64,000 nt of DNA from Photobacterium sp. TY1-4 (GCF_025398175.1 NZ_CP099734.1:2914001-2978000); one strand, 5' to 3'. Shown: positions 21,122-30,079, counted from the first letter of the stretch. A program made the numbers and translations. Notes: generated by a model not told the origin, from the letters alone.

Positions 21122-22264
21122 ATGACTACCCAAGCCACTACTGCTGAACCGATGAGCAGCTCTATGCGCTGGGTCCGCTGGGCTAATCTGGCGTTCATGC
21201 TTTACGTACTACTGGTTGCTGTCTCTATGGTGAGCAGCGGCTTTAAATGGTCAGTAGGCGAACAAGCCAAAACCCTGTTTGAATTCGCGTCCCATCCGGT
21301 TGCCGGCCTGATGATCGGCTTGGTGGCGACGTCCCTGATTCAATCGTCCAGCACGGTTACTTCAATTATTGTCGGCCTGGTGGCCGGTGGCCTGCCGGTT
21401 GAAACGGCCATCCCGATGGTGATGGGGGCCAATATCGGCACCACGGTGACCAATACGCTGGTCAGCCTGGGCCACGCCCGCTGCAAAGATGAATTCCGCC
21501 GCGCGTTTGCCAGTGCCACCGTTCATGACTTCTTTAACCTGCTGGCTGTTGCGATTTTCCTGCCGCTGGAGATGATGTTCGGGATCCTCAATAAAGTGTC
21601 GACCTGGTTGGTCACGCCGCTGATGGATGCCGGCAACATGAGCCTCAAGGGCATGAACTTCATGAAGGTGCTGACCAAGCCCGCGGTTGCGGCGGTCAAA
21701 GGTCCGCTGGAAGCGCTGGGCAACATGGGTGGCGTGGTGATGATCTTCATCGGTATCGCTCTGATCTTCCTGGCCATTACGGCAATGGGCAAACTGATGC
21801 GCAGCCTGATGGTCGGCCGTGCCCGTGAAATTCTGAAAAGCGCCATTGGTCGTGGCCCGATCCACGGCATTGCCTCTGGCACCGTGGTGACGGTTCTGGT
21901 TCAGTCGTCATCCACCACCACCAGCCTGATGGTACCGCTGGTTGGGACCGGGGTGCTGAAAGTCCGTGATGTCTACCCGTTCACCCTGGGTGCCAACATC
22001 GGGACCTGTATCACCGCCCTGCTGGCCGCGACGGCAATCTCCGGCGAGAACGCCATCTTCGCGCTGCAAATCGCGCTGGTGCACCTGTCGTTCAATGTCC
22101 TGGCCACCCTGCTGATTTATGGCGTACCGTTCCTGCGCGAACTCCCGCTGAAAGCCGCGTTCTCCCTGAGCGACCTGGCCAGCCGTAACAAAGCCGCAGT
22201 TGCTGCCTACCTGGGCCTGGTCTTTGTCGCGATTCCGGGCTCCATCCTGGCCTTCACGGCCTAA
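21122..22264 (+). CDS. nptA: Na+/phosphate cotransporter NptA
   Basis: A type II (SLC34-like, PF02690) sodium-dependent phosphate symporter of the inner membrane. The 380-aa product contains the two inverted QSSS repeats that form the substrate site: ATSLIQSSSTVTSIIVGL near residue 65 and TVLVQSSSTTTSLMVPL near residue 262, each followed by a GANIGT motif (VMGANIGTTVTNT, TLGANIGTCITAL). It resembles V. cholerae NptA, also encoded near nhaR. The ATG at 21116 is only two bases from GGAG, so the in-frame ATG at 21122, 8 nt from GGAG, is taken as the start. Its terminator is split by an IS element. Confidence 0.93.
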   Translation: MTTQATTAEPMSSSMRWVRWANLAFMLYVLLVAVSMVSSGFKWSVGEQAKTLFEFASHPVAGLMIGLVATSLIQSSSTVTSIIVGLVAGGLPVETAIPMVMGANIGTTVTNTLVSLGHARCKDEFRRAFASATVHDFFNLLAVAIFLPLEMMFGILNKVSTWLVTPLMDAGNMSLKGMNFMKVLTKPAVAAVKGPLEALGNMGGVVMIFIGIALIFLAITAMGKLMRSLMVGRAREILKSAIGRGPIHGIASGTVVTVLVQSSSTTTSLMVPLVGTGVLKVRDVYPFTLGANIGTCITALLAATAISGENAIFALQIALVHLSFNVLATLLIYGVPFLRELPLKAAFSLSDLASRNKAAVAAYLGLVFVAIPGSILAFTA

Positions 22265-22285
22265 CGCCTCTGGCTGTCGCCCACG

Positions 22286-22304
22286 AAAAAGCCCCGCAGA
22301 TGCG
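22286..22304 (+). terminator. nptA terminator, left part, interrupted by an IS
   Basis: AAAAAGCCCCGCAGATGCG is the left part of a hairpin whose remainder (GGGCTTTTG, from 23747) now lies beyond the IS. Removing the IS and one 12-bp duplication restores the stem GCCCCGC/GCGGGGC with loop AGAT followed by a T-run, so the element landed in the nptA terminator. The remaining part still has a short GC pairing but no U-tract. Confidence 0.85.
22293..22304. repeat. target-site duplication, left, IS copy 1
   Basis: CCCGCAGATGCG is repeated exactly at 23735-23746 on the other side of the element. Confidence 0.93.
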
Positions 22305-22355
22305 CAATGCTGATCAGTTAAGGATCGGTTGACTGATCCTTCTGATGCGTCAAAA

Positions 22356-22387
22356 TCGGAAATCATTTACTGGTTTCCGGTTTTTTT
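22356..22387 (+). terminator. intrinsic terminator inside the IS, directly before the transposase ATG
   Basis: Stem CGGAAATCA/TGGTTTCCG (one T-G pair, loop TTTAC), then G and seven T, with the transposase ATG immediately after the last T. A second hairpin, AAGGATC/GATCCTT, lies at 22320-22341. Read-through from nptA would be stopped here before reaching the transposase. Confidence 0.75.
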
Positions 22388-23725
22388 ATGCCCTTAGCTT
22401 CCGCACTCACAGATTTTCTTGAAGAGTCTCCTGTCGATATCTCCCAGCTGACCACTTTCTCTGAACACGTTCCCGACGAGTGGGTTGCCAGAGCTACATC
22501 TTTATCGACTCAGGCAACCATCAGACGAAGACGGCTCCCCAGTGATATGGTGCTCTGGCTTATTGTCGGTATGGCCTTTTTCCGCAATGAGCCTATAGCT
22601 GAAGTGGCCCGCCGTATGAATGTCTGTGCCGAAGGGTTGGCAAACGAGGAACTCCTGGCCAAGAGTGCTCTGACACAAGCCCGTCAGCGACTGGGAAAGG
22701 AAGCGCCTAAATGGCTGTTCAAACAGTGTGCTCAGGTATGGGGTAAAGAAAGGTACCCGGAAGACAGCTGGAATAAACTTCAGGTTTTTGCTGTTGATGG
22801 GGCTCTGTTCAGGACCCCGGATACCCCCGGGCTTCGCGAACACTTCGGTTCGGGAAACACATCCGGAAAGCGCCAGACACCTTACCCTGTACTCCGTCTT
22901 GTCACCATGATGAACGTGCGTTCCCATATCATCATTGATGCCGATATCAGCCCTTATCGCCGAGGTGAAATACCGCTGGCCCAACCCTTTATCAACTCGC
23001 TGCCGGATAACTCGGTGACTTTGCTGGATAAGGGATTTTACGGAGCAAGCCTGTTGCTGGGCATCTCTGCCAGCGGGGCAAACCGACATTGGCTTATTCC
23101 TGCTAAAAAAGGCGTGGTATACACACTTCTCGACGAGGAGGAAACCAATGACAACCTTATCGAGATGAAGGTCTCGCCCCAAGCGAGAAAGAAGAATCCG
23201 ACCCTTCCTGAGAAATGGCAGGTACGGGCAGTCACCTATGAGGTAGACGGGAAAGAGAAAACGGTTTTCACCTCCCTGCCAAGAGAGATGTACAGCGCCG
23301 AGCAGGTTGCCACCCTATACCACGAACGCTGGGAGATTGAACTGGGCTACCGCGATATAAAGAGCTCCATGCAGCACAATTCTCTTACCTTGCGGAGCAA
23401 AACGGTCGAGCTGGTTTATCAAGAGTTATGGGGGTTGCTTCTCGGCTACAACCTGGTCAGGAGAGAGGCAAGCCAGGCGGCTGTGGCGCATGACAGAGCC
23501 CCCACAGAAATAAGCTTCAAGTACGCCTGCCAGTTTATTGCAAGTCAGCTCAGGGTAATGAGTAAGGCACTGTCACCGGGAAACACGCCCAAGAGGCTAA
23601 AGGCACTACGGGGGGACCTGTCAGTGCTCTTCAAGGAAAATCGCCCCAGGCCATCTAGGCCCAGGGCAGTTAAGATATCAAAGACCCGCTACCCGGTTAA
23701 TCGCCATGCAGCTCCCCTTAAGTGA
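22388..23725 (+). CDS. IS4-family DDE transposase, copy 1
   Basis: A 445-aa transposase of the IS4 group: N-terminal DNA-binding domain (RRRRLPSDMVLWLIVGMAFF) and an RNase-H-like catalytic domain. The catalytic residues are visible: Asp in FAVDGALFRTPD, Asp in VTLLDKGFYG, and the Y-R-E-K signature in YHERWEIELGYRDIK. It aligns with E. coli IS4 transposase over most of its length. The ATG directly follows a T-run and has no Shine-Dalgarno sequence, implying low expression. It is identical in sequence to copy 2 and intact, so probably active. Confidence 0.96.
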   Translation: MPLASALTDFLEESPVDISQLTTFSEHVPDEWVARATSLSTQATIRRRRLPSDMVLWLIVGMAFFRNEPIAEVARRMNVCAEGLANEELLAKSALTQARQRLGKEAPKWLFKQCAQVWGKERYPEDSWNKLQVFAVDGALFRTPDTPGLREHFGSGNTSGKRQTPYPVLRLVTMMNVRSHIIIDADISPYRRGEIPLAQPFINSLPDNSVTLLDKGFYGASLLLGISASGANRHWLIPAKKGVVYTLLDEEETNDNLIEMKVSPQARKKNPTLPEKWQVRAVTYEVDGKEKTVFTSLPREMYSAEQVATLYHERWEIELGYRDIKSSMQHNSLTLRSKTVELVYQELWGLLLGYNLVRREASQAAVAHDRAPTEISFKYACQFIASQLRVMSKALSPGNTPKRLKALRGDLSVLFKENRPRPSRPRAVKISKTRYPVNRHAAPLK

Positions 23726-23734
23726 ACTGCATTG

Positions 23735-23746
23735 CCCGCAGATGCG
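23735..23746. repeat. target-site duplication, right, IS copy 1
   Basis: CCCGCAGATGCG, identical to 22293-22304. It is followed by GGGCTTTTG, the displaced right arm and T-run of the nptA terminator. Confidence 0.93.
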
Positions 23747-23818
23747 GGGCTTTTGTCATTTAACGGCCGCTACACTCACCTCAGGCTTTTTGAGGCCCGG
23801 GCCTATGCTTAGAGACCC

Positions 23819-23856
23819 AGAGCTCTGCTGAGGCCTAGAAATCTATGCAGAGCTCT
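23819..23856. repeat. inverted repeat downstream of thyA
   Basis: AGAGCTCTGC (23819-23828) and GCAGAGCTCT (23847-23856) form a 10-bp stem with an 18-nt loop. The surrounding 23790-23905 is low in complexity, with several GAGACC and CCTAG words. It could be the thyA terminator (minus), although no T-run follows. Confidence 0.5.
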
Positions 23857-23908
23857 AAAGAGCAACGCTGAGACCAGGAATGGATCCCCTTAGGCCGAAA
23901 ACAGAGAC

Positions 23909-24760
23909 CTAGACCGAAAACGGATACTTGATCGCTTCGTGGTGCTGATAGCCCGTGACTTCAAAATCATCCAGCGTCACCCAGGTTTCGAGATCGTCAA
24001 GTGAGCGGATCTCCGGGTTGATCTTCAGCTGCGGGGACGGGAACGGCTCGCGCTTGAGCTGCACATCCCGCATCAACGGCAGCTGATCCTCATAGATGTG
24101 CGCATTGATGATCTTGTGATAGGCCTGTCCCGGCTTGTGGCCGGTAATTTGCGCCATCAGCGCCAGCAGCGTAAAGACCTGAACCTGATTGAAGTTCAGC
24201 CCCAGTGGGACATCACAGGAGCGTTGATAGCTGGTGAGATGAAGCGTATCCCCCAGTAGGGAGAAGGTATGGGTGTGCATGCACGGGCGCAGACAACCGC
24301 GATCAAACTCGCCCGGGTTATAAAAAGTCAGGATTTCCCCGCGGTCATCAATGCCGCGGCTGAGATCATCGACGATTTTTCGCAGCTGATCGACCGTCGA
24401 GCCATCCGGCTTCTGCCACCGACGCCCCTGAACCCCGTACACCCGACCCATATCATCCTCACCTTGCCGGTGCGGGTTATTCAGCCAGGCTTCATTCTCG
24501 TTGGCGTTGGCATTCCAGGTGTTACAACCAATCGCACGAAACTGCGCAGCACTGTCATAGCCACGCAGATAGCCCAGCAGCTCGGCAATTGCGGCTTTCC
24601 AGAAACTTTTGCGCGTGGTGATCAACGGGAACTGGTTGTTCGCGACATCATAACTCAAATCGGCATTCACCACCGTCAGACAACGCTTCCCGGTCCGTTC
24701 ATTTTCAACCCATACACCGTCATCAACAATGCGCTGACAGAGCGCTAAATACTGCTTCAT
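23909..24760 (-). CDS. thyA: thymidylate synthase
   Basis: Methylates dUMP to dTMP with methylene-tetrahydrofolate. At 283 aa it closely resembles V. cholerae ThyA and has the nucleophile Cys and dUMP site in [20 protein letters not shown] Cys pair occurs in [11 protein letters not shown], the YGVQGRRW loop is present, and the C-terminal PFSV is intact. The frame is open 14 codons upstream, but the start at 24760 gives the conserved N-terminus [15 protein letters not shown] with a GGTGGG ribosome site. It lies downstream of lgt, as in enterobacteria and vibrios. Confidence 0.96.
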   Translation of the reverse strand: MKQYLALCQRIVDDGVWVENERTGKRCLTVVNADLSYDVANNQFPLITTRKSFWKAAIAELLGYLRGYDSAAQFRAIGCNTWNANANENEAWLNNPHRQGEDDMGRVYGVQGRRWQKPDGSTVDQLRKIVDDLSRGIDDRGEILTFYNPGEFDRGCLRPCMHTHTFSLLGDTLHLTSYQRSCDVPLGLNFNQVQVFTLLALMAQITGHKPGQAYHKIINAHIYEDQLPLMRDVQLKREPFPSPQLKINPEIRSLDDLETWVTLDDFEVTGYQHHEAIKYPFSV

Positions 24761-24830
24761 TTTCCCACCCGTTGTTCGTTGCGCCGCACCGCTGCGGTAC
24801 ACTGTTGGCTCAATTTTATCAGAATGAACG

Positions 24831-24857
24831 AAAACAGGCAGCCGAAAGGCTGCCTGT
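24831..24857 (-). terminator. hairpin between lgt and thyA
   Basis: A perfect 10-bp stem ACAGGCAGCC/GGCTGCCTGT with a four-base loop. The minus strand then has a short TTTT. It is a likely terminator or attenuator between lgt and thyA. Confidence 0.7.
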
Positions 24858-24901
24858 CATCAACGGCTCATTCCCTCGGTGCAACCGGGGGATTTCACGG
24901 C

Positions 24902-25708
24902 TTATGCCGTTTTGTTGCTTGGTTGAAACTTATACGCCCACAGCATCAGCAACAGACCGCCGATCACCATCGGCAGTGACAGGATCTGCCCCATGCTGAT
25001 CCAACCGCCAAACAGCCCCAGGTGCGCATCCGGTTCGCGGAAATACTCGACAATAAAACGGAAGCTGCCGTACCCCAGCAGGAACAGGCCCGATACCGCC
25101 CCGGCCGGACGCGGCTTGCGAATAAAGATATTGAGGATGAGCAACAACACCAGCCCTTCGAGGAAGAACTCATATAGCTGCGACGGGTGGCGTGGCAATG
25201 GTCCGCCAGTCGGGAATACCATGGCCCACGGCACGTCCGTGGTCCGTCCCCACAGCTCACCGTTGATGAAGTTGCCGAGCCGGCCAACCCCAAGGCCGAA
25301 AGGGACCAGCGGCGCGACAAAATCAGCCACGTTGAAGAAAGTCCGCCCCTGCTTGTGGGCATACCAGAACATCGCCGTAATCACCCCGAGCAATCCGCCG
25401 TGGAACGACATGCCGCCGGTCCAGACTTTAAATAGATACAGTGGATCGGCCAGGAACAGATCAAAGTTATAGAACAGGACATAACCTATGCGCCCACCCA
25501 GCACCACGCCAAGGAATCCAGCGAACAGCAAGTCGCTGACCTGCTCACGGGTCCAGCCACTGCCCGGCTTATCTGCCCGGCGATTGGCCAGCCACATGGC
25601 GAACAGGAACCCCAGTAAGTACATCAGCCCATACCAGCGCACTGCCAGCGGGCCGATTTCAATGACCACCGGGTCAATATTCGGAAACGTTAAATAACCT
25701 TGGCTCAT
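24902..25708 (-). CDS. lgt: prolipoprotein diacylglyceryl transferase
   Basis: Transfers diacylglycerol from phosphatidylglycerol to the lipobox Cys of prolipoproteins, the step before LspA. The 268-aa protein has seven membrane helices. The family signatures [11 protein letters not shown] and [20 protein letters not shown] are present, with [12 protein letters not shown] and [11 protein letters not shown] further along. It lies 56 nt after the TauE/SafE gene, within the rppH-ptsP group, and is followed by thyA. Confidence 0.97.
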   Translation of the reverse strand: MSQGYLTFPNIDPVVIEIGPLAVRWYGLMYLLGFLFAMWLANRRADKPGSGWTREQVSDLLFAGFLGVVLGGRIGYVLFYNFDLFLADPLYLFKVWTGGMSFHGGLLGVITAMFWYAHKQGRTFFNVADFVAPLVPFGLGVGRLGNFINGELWGRTTDVPWAMVFPTGGPLPRHPSQLYEFFLEGLVLLLILNIFIRKPRPAGAVSGLFLLGYGSFRFIVEYFREPDAHLGLFGGWISMGQILSLPMVIGGLLLMLWAYKFQPSNKTA

Positions 25709-25764
25709 TCAATCAATCTCAGTCAATCAGGCACCCGCCGGATGGCGGATGACCCGTTCAATCA

Positions 25765-26568
25765 TTATCCCAAAAACATCTTGATACTGATACACAGCAA
25801 AAAGACCGCAAAAATTTTCTTCAGTGTCGCCGTCGGTAACTGGCTCACCAAAGCAGCCCCATAACGGGTGGTCACCATGGAGGTGATCACTATCCCGGCC
25901 AGGGCCGGCAAATACACATAACCGAGGCTCAGACTCGGCAGCGCCTCATCGCCGACACCGGCAGCAATAAACCCGACCATACCCGCGACCGCAATCAGGG
26001 CACCGGACAGGGCCGCACTACCAATGGCCCGCCGCATTTCGACCCCATGCGCACTCAGATAAGGCACCGTCAGCGAGCCACCGCCAATCCCAGCCAGGCT
26101 GGAGACAACGCCAATCACCCCGCCACTGCACACGGTCGCCAGCCGACCGGGCAGCGGCCGCGGGCTGGTCACGCGCATCGACATCAACATCTGCAACGCC
26201 AGCAGCAGTACAATCACCGCAAATATTTTCGGCAATAAGGCCGTCGGCACCAATTCGGCAATCACACTACCGCATCCCCCGCCAACAATCACCCCGGGCG
26301 CCAGACTTTTCACGATCGTAAAGTCGACATTGCCCAGGCGAAGATGGTTCCGCGCCGATGCGCCGGAAGTCAGCACAATACTGGCCAGCGATGTGGCCAG
26401 GGCAATATGCATCACCAAGCCCGCATCAATCCCCGCCTGCGGCAACAGCCAGACCAGCGCCGGCACGACCACCAGGCCACCGCCAATTCCCAATAACCCG
26501 GCCAGCACGCCAACACAACCACCTAACCCCAAACACATGGCAAACAGCCACCAGGCACTCTCTGTCAT
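25765..26568 (-). CDS. TauE/SafE-family (TSUP) membrane transporter
   Basis: A 267-aa integral membrane protein with about eight helices in two inverted halves. Each half carries the glycine-rich family motif: GVLAGLLGIGGGLVVVPAL near the N-terminus and VVSSLAGIGGGSLTVPYLSAHG in the middle. TSUP proteins export sulfite, sulfoacetate or other organosulfur anions, but the substrate cannot be read from the sequence. The gene is 9 nt downstream of ptsP and 56 nt upstream of lgt, so it belongs to their operon, as in many vibrios. Confidence 0.88.
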   Translation of the reverse strand: MTESAWWLFAMCLGLGGCVGVLAGLLGIGGGLVVVPALVWLLPQAGIDAGLVMHIALATSLASIVLTSGASARNHLRLGNVDFTIVKSLAPGVIVGGGCGSVIAELVPTALLPKIFAVIVLLLALQMLMSMRVTSPRPLPGRLATVCSGGVIGVVSSLAGIGGGSLTVPYLSAHGVEMRRAIGSAALSGALIAVAGMVGFIAAGVGDEALPSLSLGYVYLPALAGIVITSMVTTRYGAALVSQLPTATLKKIFAVFLLCISIKMFLG

Positions 26569-26577
26569 CTTTTCCTT

Positions 26578-28833
26578 CTACTTCCCTGCGCGGATAAAAC
26601 CGCCTAAACCTTGGGCATCAACAAAAGCGGTAATTTTATCCCGCACTTCATTACCAAACGTCGCTTGCAACGCAAACTGGCTAAGCTGCTCCATGTCCTG
26701 AACTGAGATATGGCGCAGCAGATATTTGATCCGGGCAACGTTACGGGTATTCATACTCAGGGAGCGATAGCCCATCCCCACCAGCAGCAACGCACCAATC
26801 GGGTCCCCGGCTAATTCACCACACACGCTGACCGGCATCCCCATCTTCCCGGCCGTTTCTTCAATCTGCTTGAGGGCATGCAACACTGCCGGATGCAACG
26901 CATCATAGACACTGGCAACCCGGGCATTGTTCCGATCCACCGCCAGTAAATACTGCGTTAAGTCATTACTGCCGACGGAGATAAAATCCACTTTGCCACG
27001 CAGCGCCGGAAGCTGATACAAAATCGACGGCACCTCGATCATGATCCCGAGCCGCGGCCGCTTCAGGGTTTGCCCTTGCGCCTGGGCGTACTTGGCGACT
27101 TCCTGATACGCCCGGTCAATCAGGGCCTTGGAGTCATCGAGCTCGGCGATGCCGGAAATCATCGGCAACAGGATATCCATATTATCCAGGCCGATACTGG
27201 CTTTGAGCATGGCCCGCACCTGGATCAGGAATATTTCCGGGTGATCTAAGGTAAAGCGGATCCCCCGCCAGCCGAGAAACGGATTATCTTCCTCAATCGT
27301 CAGGTAAGGCAGCGGTTTATCGCCCCCGACATCCAGGGTCCGCATCACCACTTGTTTCTCACGGTAAGTCGACAGAATCGAGCGATACTGGGCCGTCTGC
27401 TCTTCTTCCGACGGGAAACTACGCTGGAGCAGGAACGGGACTTCCGTCCGGTACAGGCCGACCCCGTCAACACCCTCGTTGACGGCAATACTGGTGTCGG
27501 CACTGAGACCGGCATTGAGATGAATATAAACGCGCTGCTGATCCTGGGTATAGGTGGCTTTCCCCAGCTCCTGCTCGACCCGTGCCGACAGCTCGTCCTC
27601 TTCGCGCATCAGGCGCCGGTATTCGGTCAGCACATGGCGGTCCGGATTGACCAGCAAGTCACCGCGGTAACCATCGACGATCACCTGACGGCCATGCACC
27701 AGTTCCGGCACAAAATCCACCCCCATAATCGCCGGGATCCCCAACGCACGCGACAGGATCGCCGCATGGGAGTTGGCCGCGCCCTCCTGGGCGACCACCG
27801 CCGCCAGCTTGTCACGCGGAACGCTGGCCAGCATCGCCGCCGTCAGTTCCCGGGTCAGCAGCACAACCGGCTCGTCCCAGTCCCGCTCATGCACTTCACT
27901 GTTATGAAGAAAGAACAACAAGCGCTGGCCCAGCTCACGAATGTCCTGCGCCCGCTCCTTGAGATAATCGTCTTTCATATTGGCAAAGCGATCTGAATAA
28001 GCTTCCACCACCTGGCGGATCGCCCACTCGGCCATATCCCGGCGGGCCACTCGGGCAAACAAATCCTTGCGCAGCATGGGATCATTGAGTAAATGGCTGA
28101 ACAGGTCGAAAATCGCCAGTGTTTCTTTGTGCAGCTCGCTGTCAAAGCGCTTGCGCAGGCGGCGAAACTCGTTACTGGCCAGTTCGATGGCGATACTCAG
28201 CCGCTCTTGCTCGGCTTCGATATCCAGACAGGACGCCGGCAGCACATGATCCAGTCGCGGCTGGTTGTCATCCCACCAGGCATTGGCGACAGCGACCCCG
28301 CTGGAGGCCGCAGAGCCGATCAGATGCAGCCCGTTGCGTTGATCCGGCCACATCCCCTGCGCCTTGGCATGCGCCAGAACCATGGCCAGCTGGGCTGCCA
28401 GGGTGATCAGAAAGGATTCTTCACTTTCATCAAATTCGCGCCGCTGGTGCTGCTGGATCACCAGCACGCCCAGGACCTGACGCTGATGAATAATCGGGGT
28501 GCCGAAAAAGGAGCCGAACAGCTCCTCGCCGATGCCGGGCATATGTTTGAAATGGGGATGATGATGGGCGTCAGCCACATTGATCGGCTCGGCCGTGCGT
28601 CCGACCAGTCCGACCAGCCCTTCATCAAAGGCGAGCGAGACTTGGTGATGGGGCTTGGTCAGCCCCTGAGTCGCCATCAGGGTAAACTGACGTCGCTCAT
28701 AATCGGCGATATACACCGAGCAGCAATCCGTCTTCATGGCCTGGCAAGTGCTGACCACCAGTTGATCGAGCGCTTCGATCAGACTGGGCGCACTGGCGAC
28801 TTTCTCCACAATTTCTCTCAGCTGCGTCAGCAT
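26578..28833 (-). CDS. ptsP: PEP-protein phosphotransferase of the nitrogen PTS (EI-Ntr)
   Basis: The first phosphoryl-transfer protein of the regulatory PTS-Ntr, which passes phosphate from PEP to NPr. The 751-aa protein has an N-terminal GAF domain (residues ~1-170, nitrogen/glutamine sensing in E. coli). Next are the phospho-His domain with GAANSHAAILSRALGIPAIMG (active His near residue 356) and the PEP-binding barrel with LRTLDVGGDKPLPYL, GWRGIRFTLD and the terminal CGELAGDP. It matches E. coli PtsP (748 aa) throughout. It starts 26 nt after rppH, the conserved rppH-ptsP operon. Confidence 0.97.
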   Translation of the reverse strand: MLTQLREIVEKVASAPSLIEALDQLVVSTCQAMKTDCCSVYIADYERRQFTLMATQGLTKPHHQVSLAFDEGLVGLVGRTAEPINVADAHHHPHFKHMPGIGEELFGSFFGTPIIHQRQVLGVLVIQQHQRREFDESEESFLITLAAQLAMVLAHAKAQGMWPDQRNGLHLIGSAASSGVAVANAWWDDNQPRLDHVLPASCLDIEAEQERLSIAIELASNEFRRLRKRFDSELHKETLAIFDLFSHLLNDPMLRKDLFARVARRDMAEWAIRQVVEAYSDRFANMKDDYLKERAQDIRELGQRLLFFLHNSEVHERDWDEPVVLLTRELTAAMLASVPRDKLAAVVAQEGAANSHAAILSRALGIPAIMGVDFVPELVHGRQVIVDGYRGDLLVNPDRHVLTEYRRLMREEDELSARVEQELGKATYTQDQQRVYIHLNAGLSADTSIAVNEGVDGVGLYRTEVPFLLQRSFPSEEEQTAQYRSILSTYREKQVVMRTLDVGGDKPLPYLTIEEDNPFLGWRGIRFTLDHPEIFLIQVRAMLKASIGLDNMDILLPMISGIAELDDSKALIDRAYQEVAKYAQAQGQTLKRPRLGIMIEVPSILYQLPALRGKVDFISVGSNDLTQYLLAVDRNNARVASVYDALHPAVLHALKQIEETAGKMGMPVSVCGELAGDPIGALLLVGMGYRSLSMNTRNVARIKYLLRHISVQDMEQLSQFALQATFGNEVRDKITAFVDAQGLGGFIRAGK

Positions 28834-28859
28834 AATTCACCTTATCCGGGTTGCCCGGG

Positions 28860-29381
28860 CTACCCTCGCCGGTTCCTGCGCTTCCCCTTGCGCTCCTTCC
28901 TTTCTTTGAACGGCATCGCCATGGCCGCAAACTCCTTTAACGCCCGTCGATAGACATCACGTTTGAAGGACACAACCTGTCGCACCGGGTACCAGTAACT
29001 CACCCACCGCCAACCATCAAACTCCGGCGTGTTGCCACGCTGCATATTCACCTTTGACTCATCGCATTCCAGGCTGAGCAAAAACCATTTCTGTTTTTGC
29101 CCGATACAAACAGGCTTCGAGTCCCACCGTACCAGACGTTTCGGTAATTTATATCGCAACCAGTGGCGGCTGGATGCCAAAATCCGTACATCTTTTTTGG
29201 TAAGCCCTACTTCCTCATACAATTCCCGGTACATGGCCTGCTCAGGCGTTTCCCCTTCATCGATGCCACCTTGGGGAAATTGCCAGGAATGTTGTCCATA
29301 TCGTCGAGCCCAGAATACTTGGCCATGGCTATTACAGATCACAATCCCTACATTAGGGCGGTATCCATCGCCATCAATCAC
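28860..29381 (-). CDS. rppH: RNA 5'-pyrophosphohydrolase
   Basis: A Nudix hydrolase that converts 5'-triphosphate mRNA ends to monophosphates and so triggers RNase E decay. The 173-aa protein has the complete Nudix box [23 protein letters not shown] at residues ~38-60, shown here in part as [18 protein letters not shown]. The N-terminus [17 protein letters not shown] is typical of RppH. The C-terminal tail is very basic ([15 protein letters not shown]). It leads the rppH-ptsP operon, with the long region containing DnaA-box-like sites upstream. Confidence 0.97.
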   Translation of the reverse strand: MIDGDGYRPNVGIVICNSHGQVFWARRYGQHSWQFPQGGIDEGETPEQAMYRELYEEVGLTKKDVRILASSRHWLRYKLPKRLVRWDSKPVCIGQKQKWFLLSLECDESKVNMQRGNTPEFDGWRWVSYWYPVRQVVSFKRDVYRRALKEFAAMAMPFKERKERKGKRRNRRG

Positions 29382-29491
29382 TGGACGACCTCAAGTATAA
29401 ATCTTTATTAACAGTGATTTTTTCACAGACGTTGCAATGGGTAAACAAACATTCTAATTAATAACTGTTTTTTCCTACAAAACCCGCAGTT

Positions 29492-29500
29492 TCTGGATAA
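29492..29500 (-). promoter_or_regulatory. DnaA-box-like site
   Basis: TCTGGATAA, the reverse complement of TTATCCAGA: one mismatch to the DnaA box TTATNCACA. Confidence 0.35.
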
Positions 29501-29551
29501 CTTGTGCGACATGGGGAGTTTATAAACAGGTAAATGAGACCCACCCCACAT

Positions 29552-29586
29552 TTATACACGATTTCTGTGGATAGATTTGTGAAGAA
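29552..29586. promoter_or_regulatory. cluster of three DnaA-box-like sites
   Basis: TTATACACG (29552-29560, forward), TGTGGATAG (29566-29574, reverse) and TGTGAAGAA (29578-29586, reverse), separated by 5 and 3 bp. Each has one mismatch to TTATNCACA or its complement. The arrangement of one box facing two others recalls the DARS core of E. coli, where three DnaA boxes promote nucleotide exchange on DnaA. Confidence 0.5.
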
Positions 29587-29770
29587 GCTGACATCTGCCA
29601 TACTTTTGATGACACACCTATTAATAACCCTTCTCGTCAACCGAATAACTACCGACACAAAGTCACATAAAAACATGCAATTAAATAATCATACAAATAC
29701 ACGTTATTCCTTTCCGAACAGATCCTCCGCCCCGAGAAACGGATCGGTTAAATATCAACCAATCTAAAAT

Positions 29771-29779
29771 TTATCCACA
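29771..29779 (+). promoter_or_regulatory. consensus DnaA box
   Basis: TTATCCACA, a perfect match to the strong DnaA box, in the rppH-mutH intergenic region. Confidence 0.6.
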
Positions 29780-29888
29780 TCCATTACGTCAAAACGCTCA
29801 TAAAGCAACCACAACAATGACTAATATCGCAGCAAACCCCTGGATGTATACCCAGATCCAGCGCACTGAAAAAATTTGCCACCGGTCC

Positions 29889-29897
29889 TGTGGATAT
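29889..29897 (-). promoter_or_regulatory. DnaA-box-like site
   Basis: TGTGGATAT, one mismatch to the reverse complement of the DnaA box, 110 bp from the consensus box. Confidence 0.35.
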
Positions 29898-30079
29898 CTT
29901 TCCTCCTGCGCTGCCCCGAAACCGCGGATCCTCCGCTTTCCCGGTACTGCTGCGTCCGGCCTCTGTTCGCTGAGACGCGGGCGCCGCCGATACACGCAAG
30001 GGATGCCTATTATCAGCTTAGATGGGCTGTGTTAGTATGCCCCCCCAGATCCCATTGTTTCACCAGACCCAGATAAACT

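Larger units (their letters stand above)
22305..23734 (+). mobile_element. IS4-family insertion sequence, copy 1 (1430 bp)
   Basis: A complete element bounded by 12-bp direct repeats. The terminal inverted repeats CAATGCTGATCAGTTAAGG (left) and CAATGCAGTTCACTTAAGG (right, reversed) match at 16 of 19 bases. It has one transposase gene filling nearly the whole length; the transposase stop lies inside the right repeat. An 83-bp left end holds two hairpins. It sits inside the nptA terminator, in the same orientation as nptA. Copy 2 (32366-33795, inverted) has the same length and encodes an identical transposase, and the two look identical at the DNA level, so transposition was recent. Confidence 0.95.
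29382..30079. other. long AT-rich rppH-mutH intergenic region
   Basis: Nearly 700 bp between divergent rppH and mutH, unusually long for this window, with no credible gene. The left two thirds is AT-rich and contains several DnaA-box-like nonamers (separate entries). The right third is more GC-rich and must hold the mutH promoter. The small frames here lack ribosome sites. Confidence 0.6.

Noticed and set aside
29534..30035. Several 60-77 codon frames in the rppH-mutH interval
   Set aside because: Different frames and strands, no ribosome sites. The region is better explained as regulatory DNA with DnaA-box-like sites.
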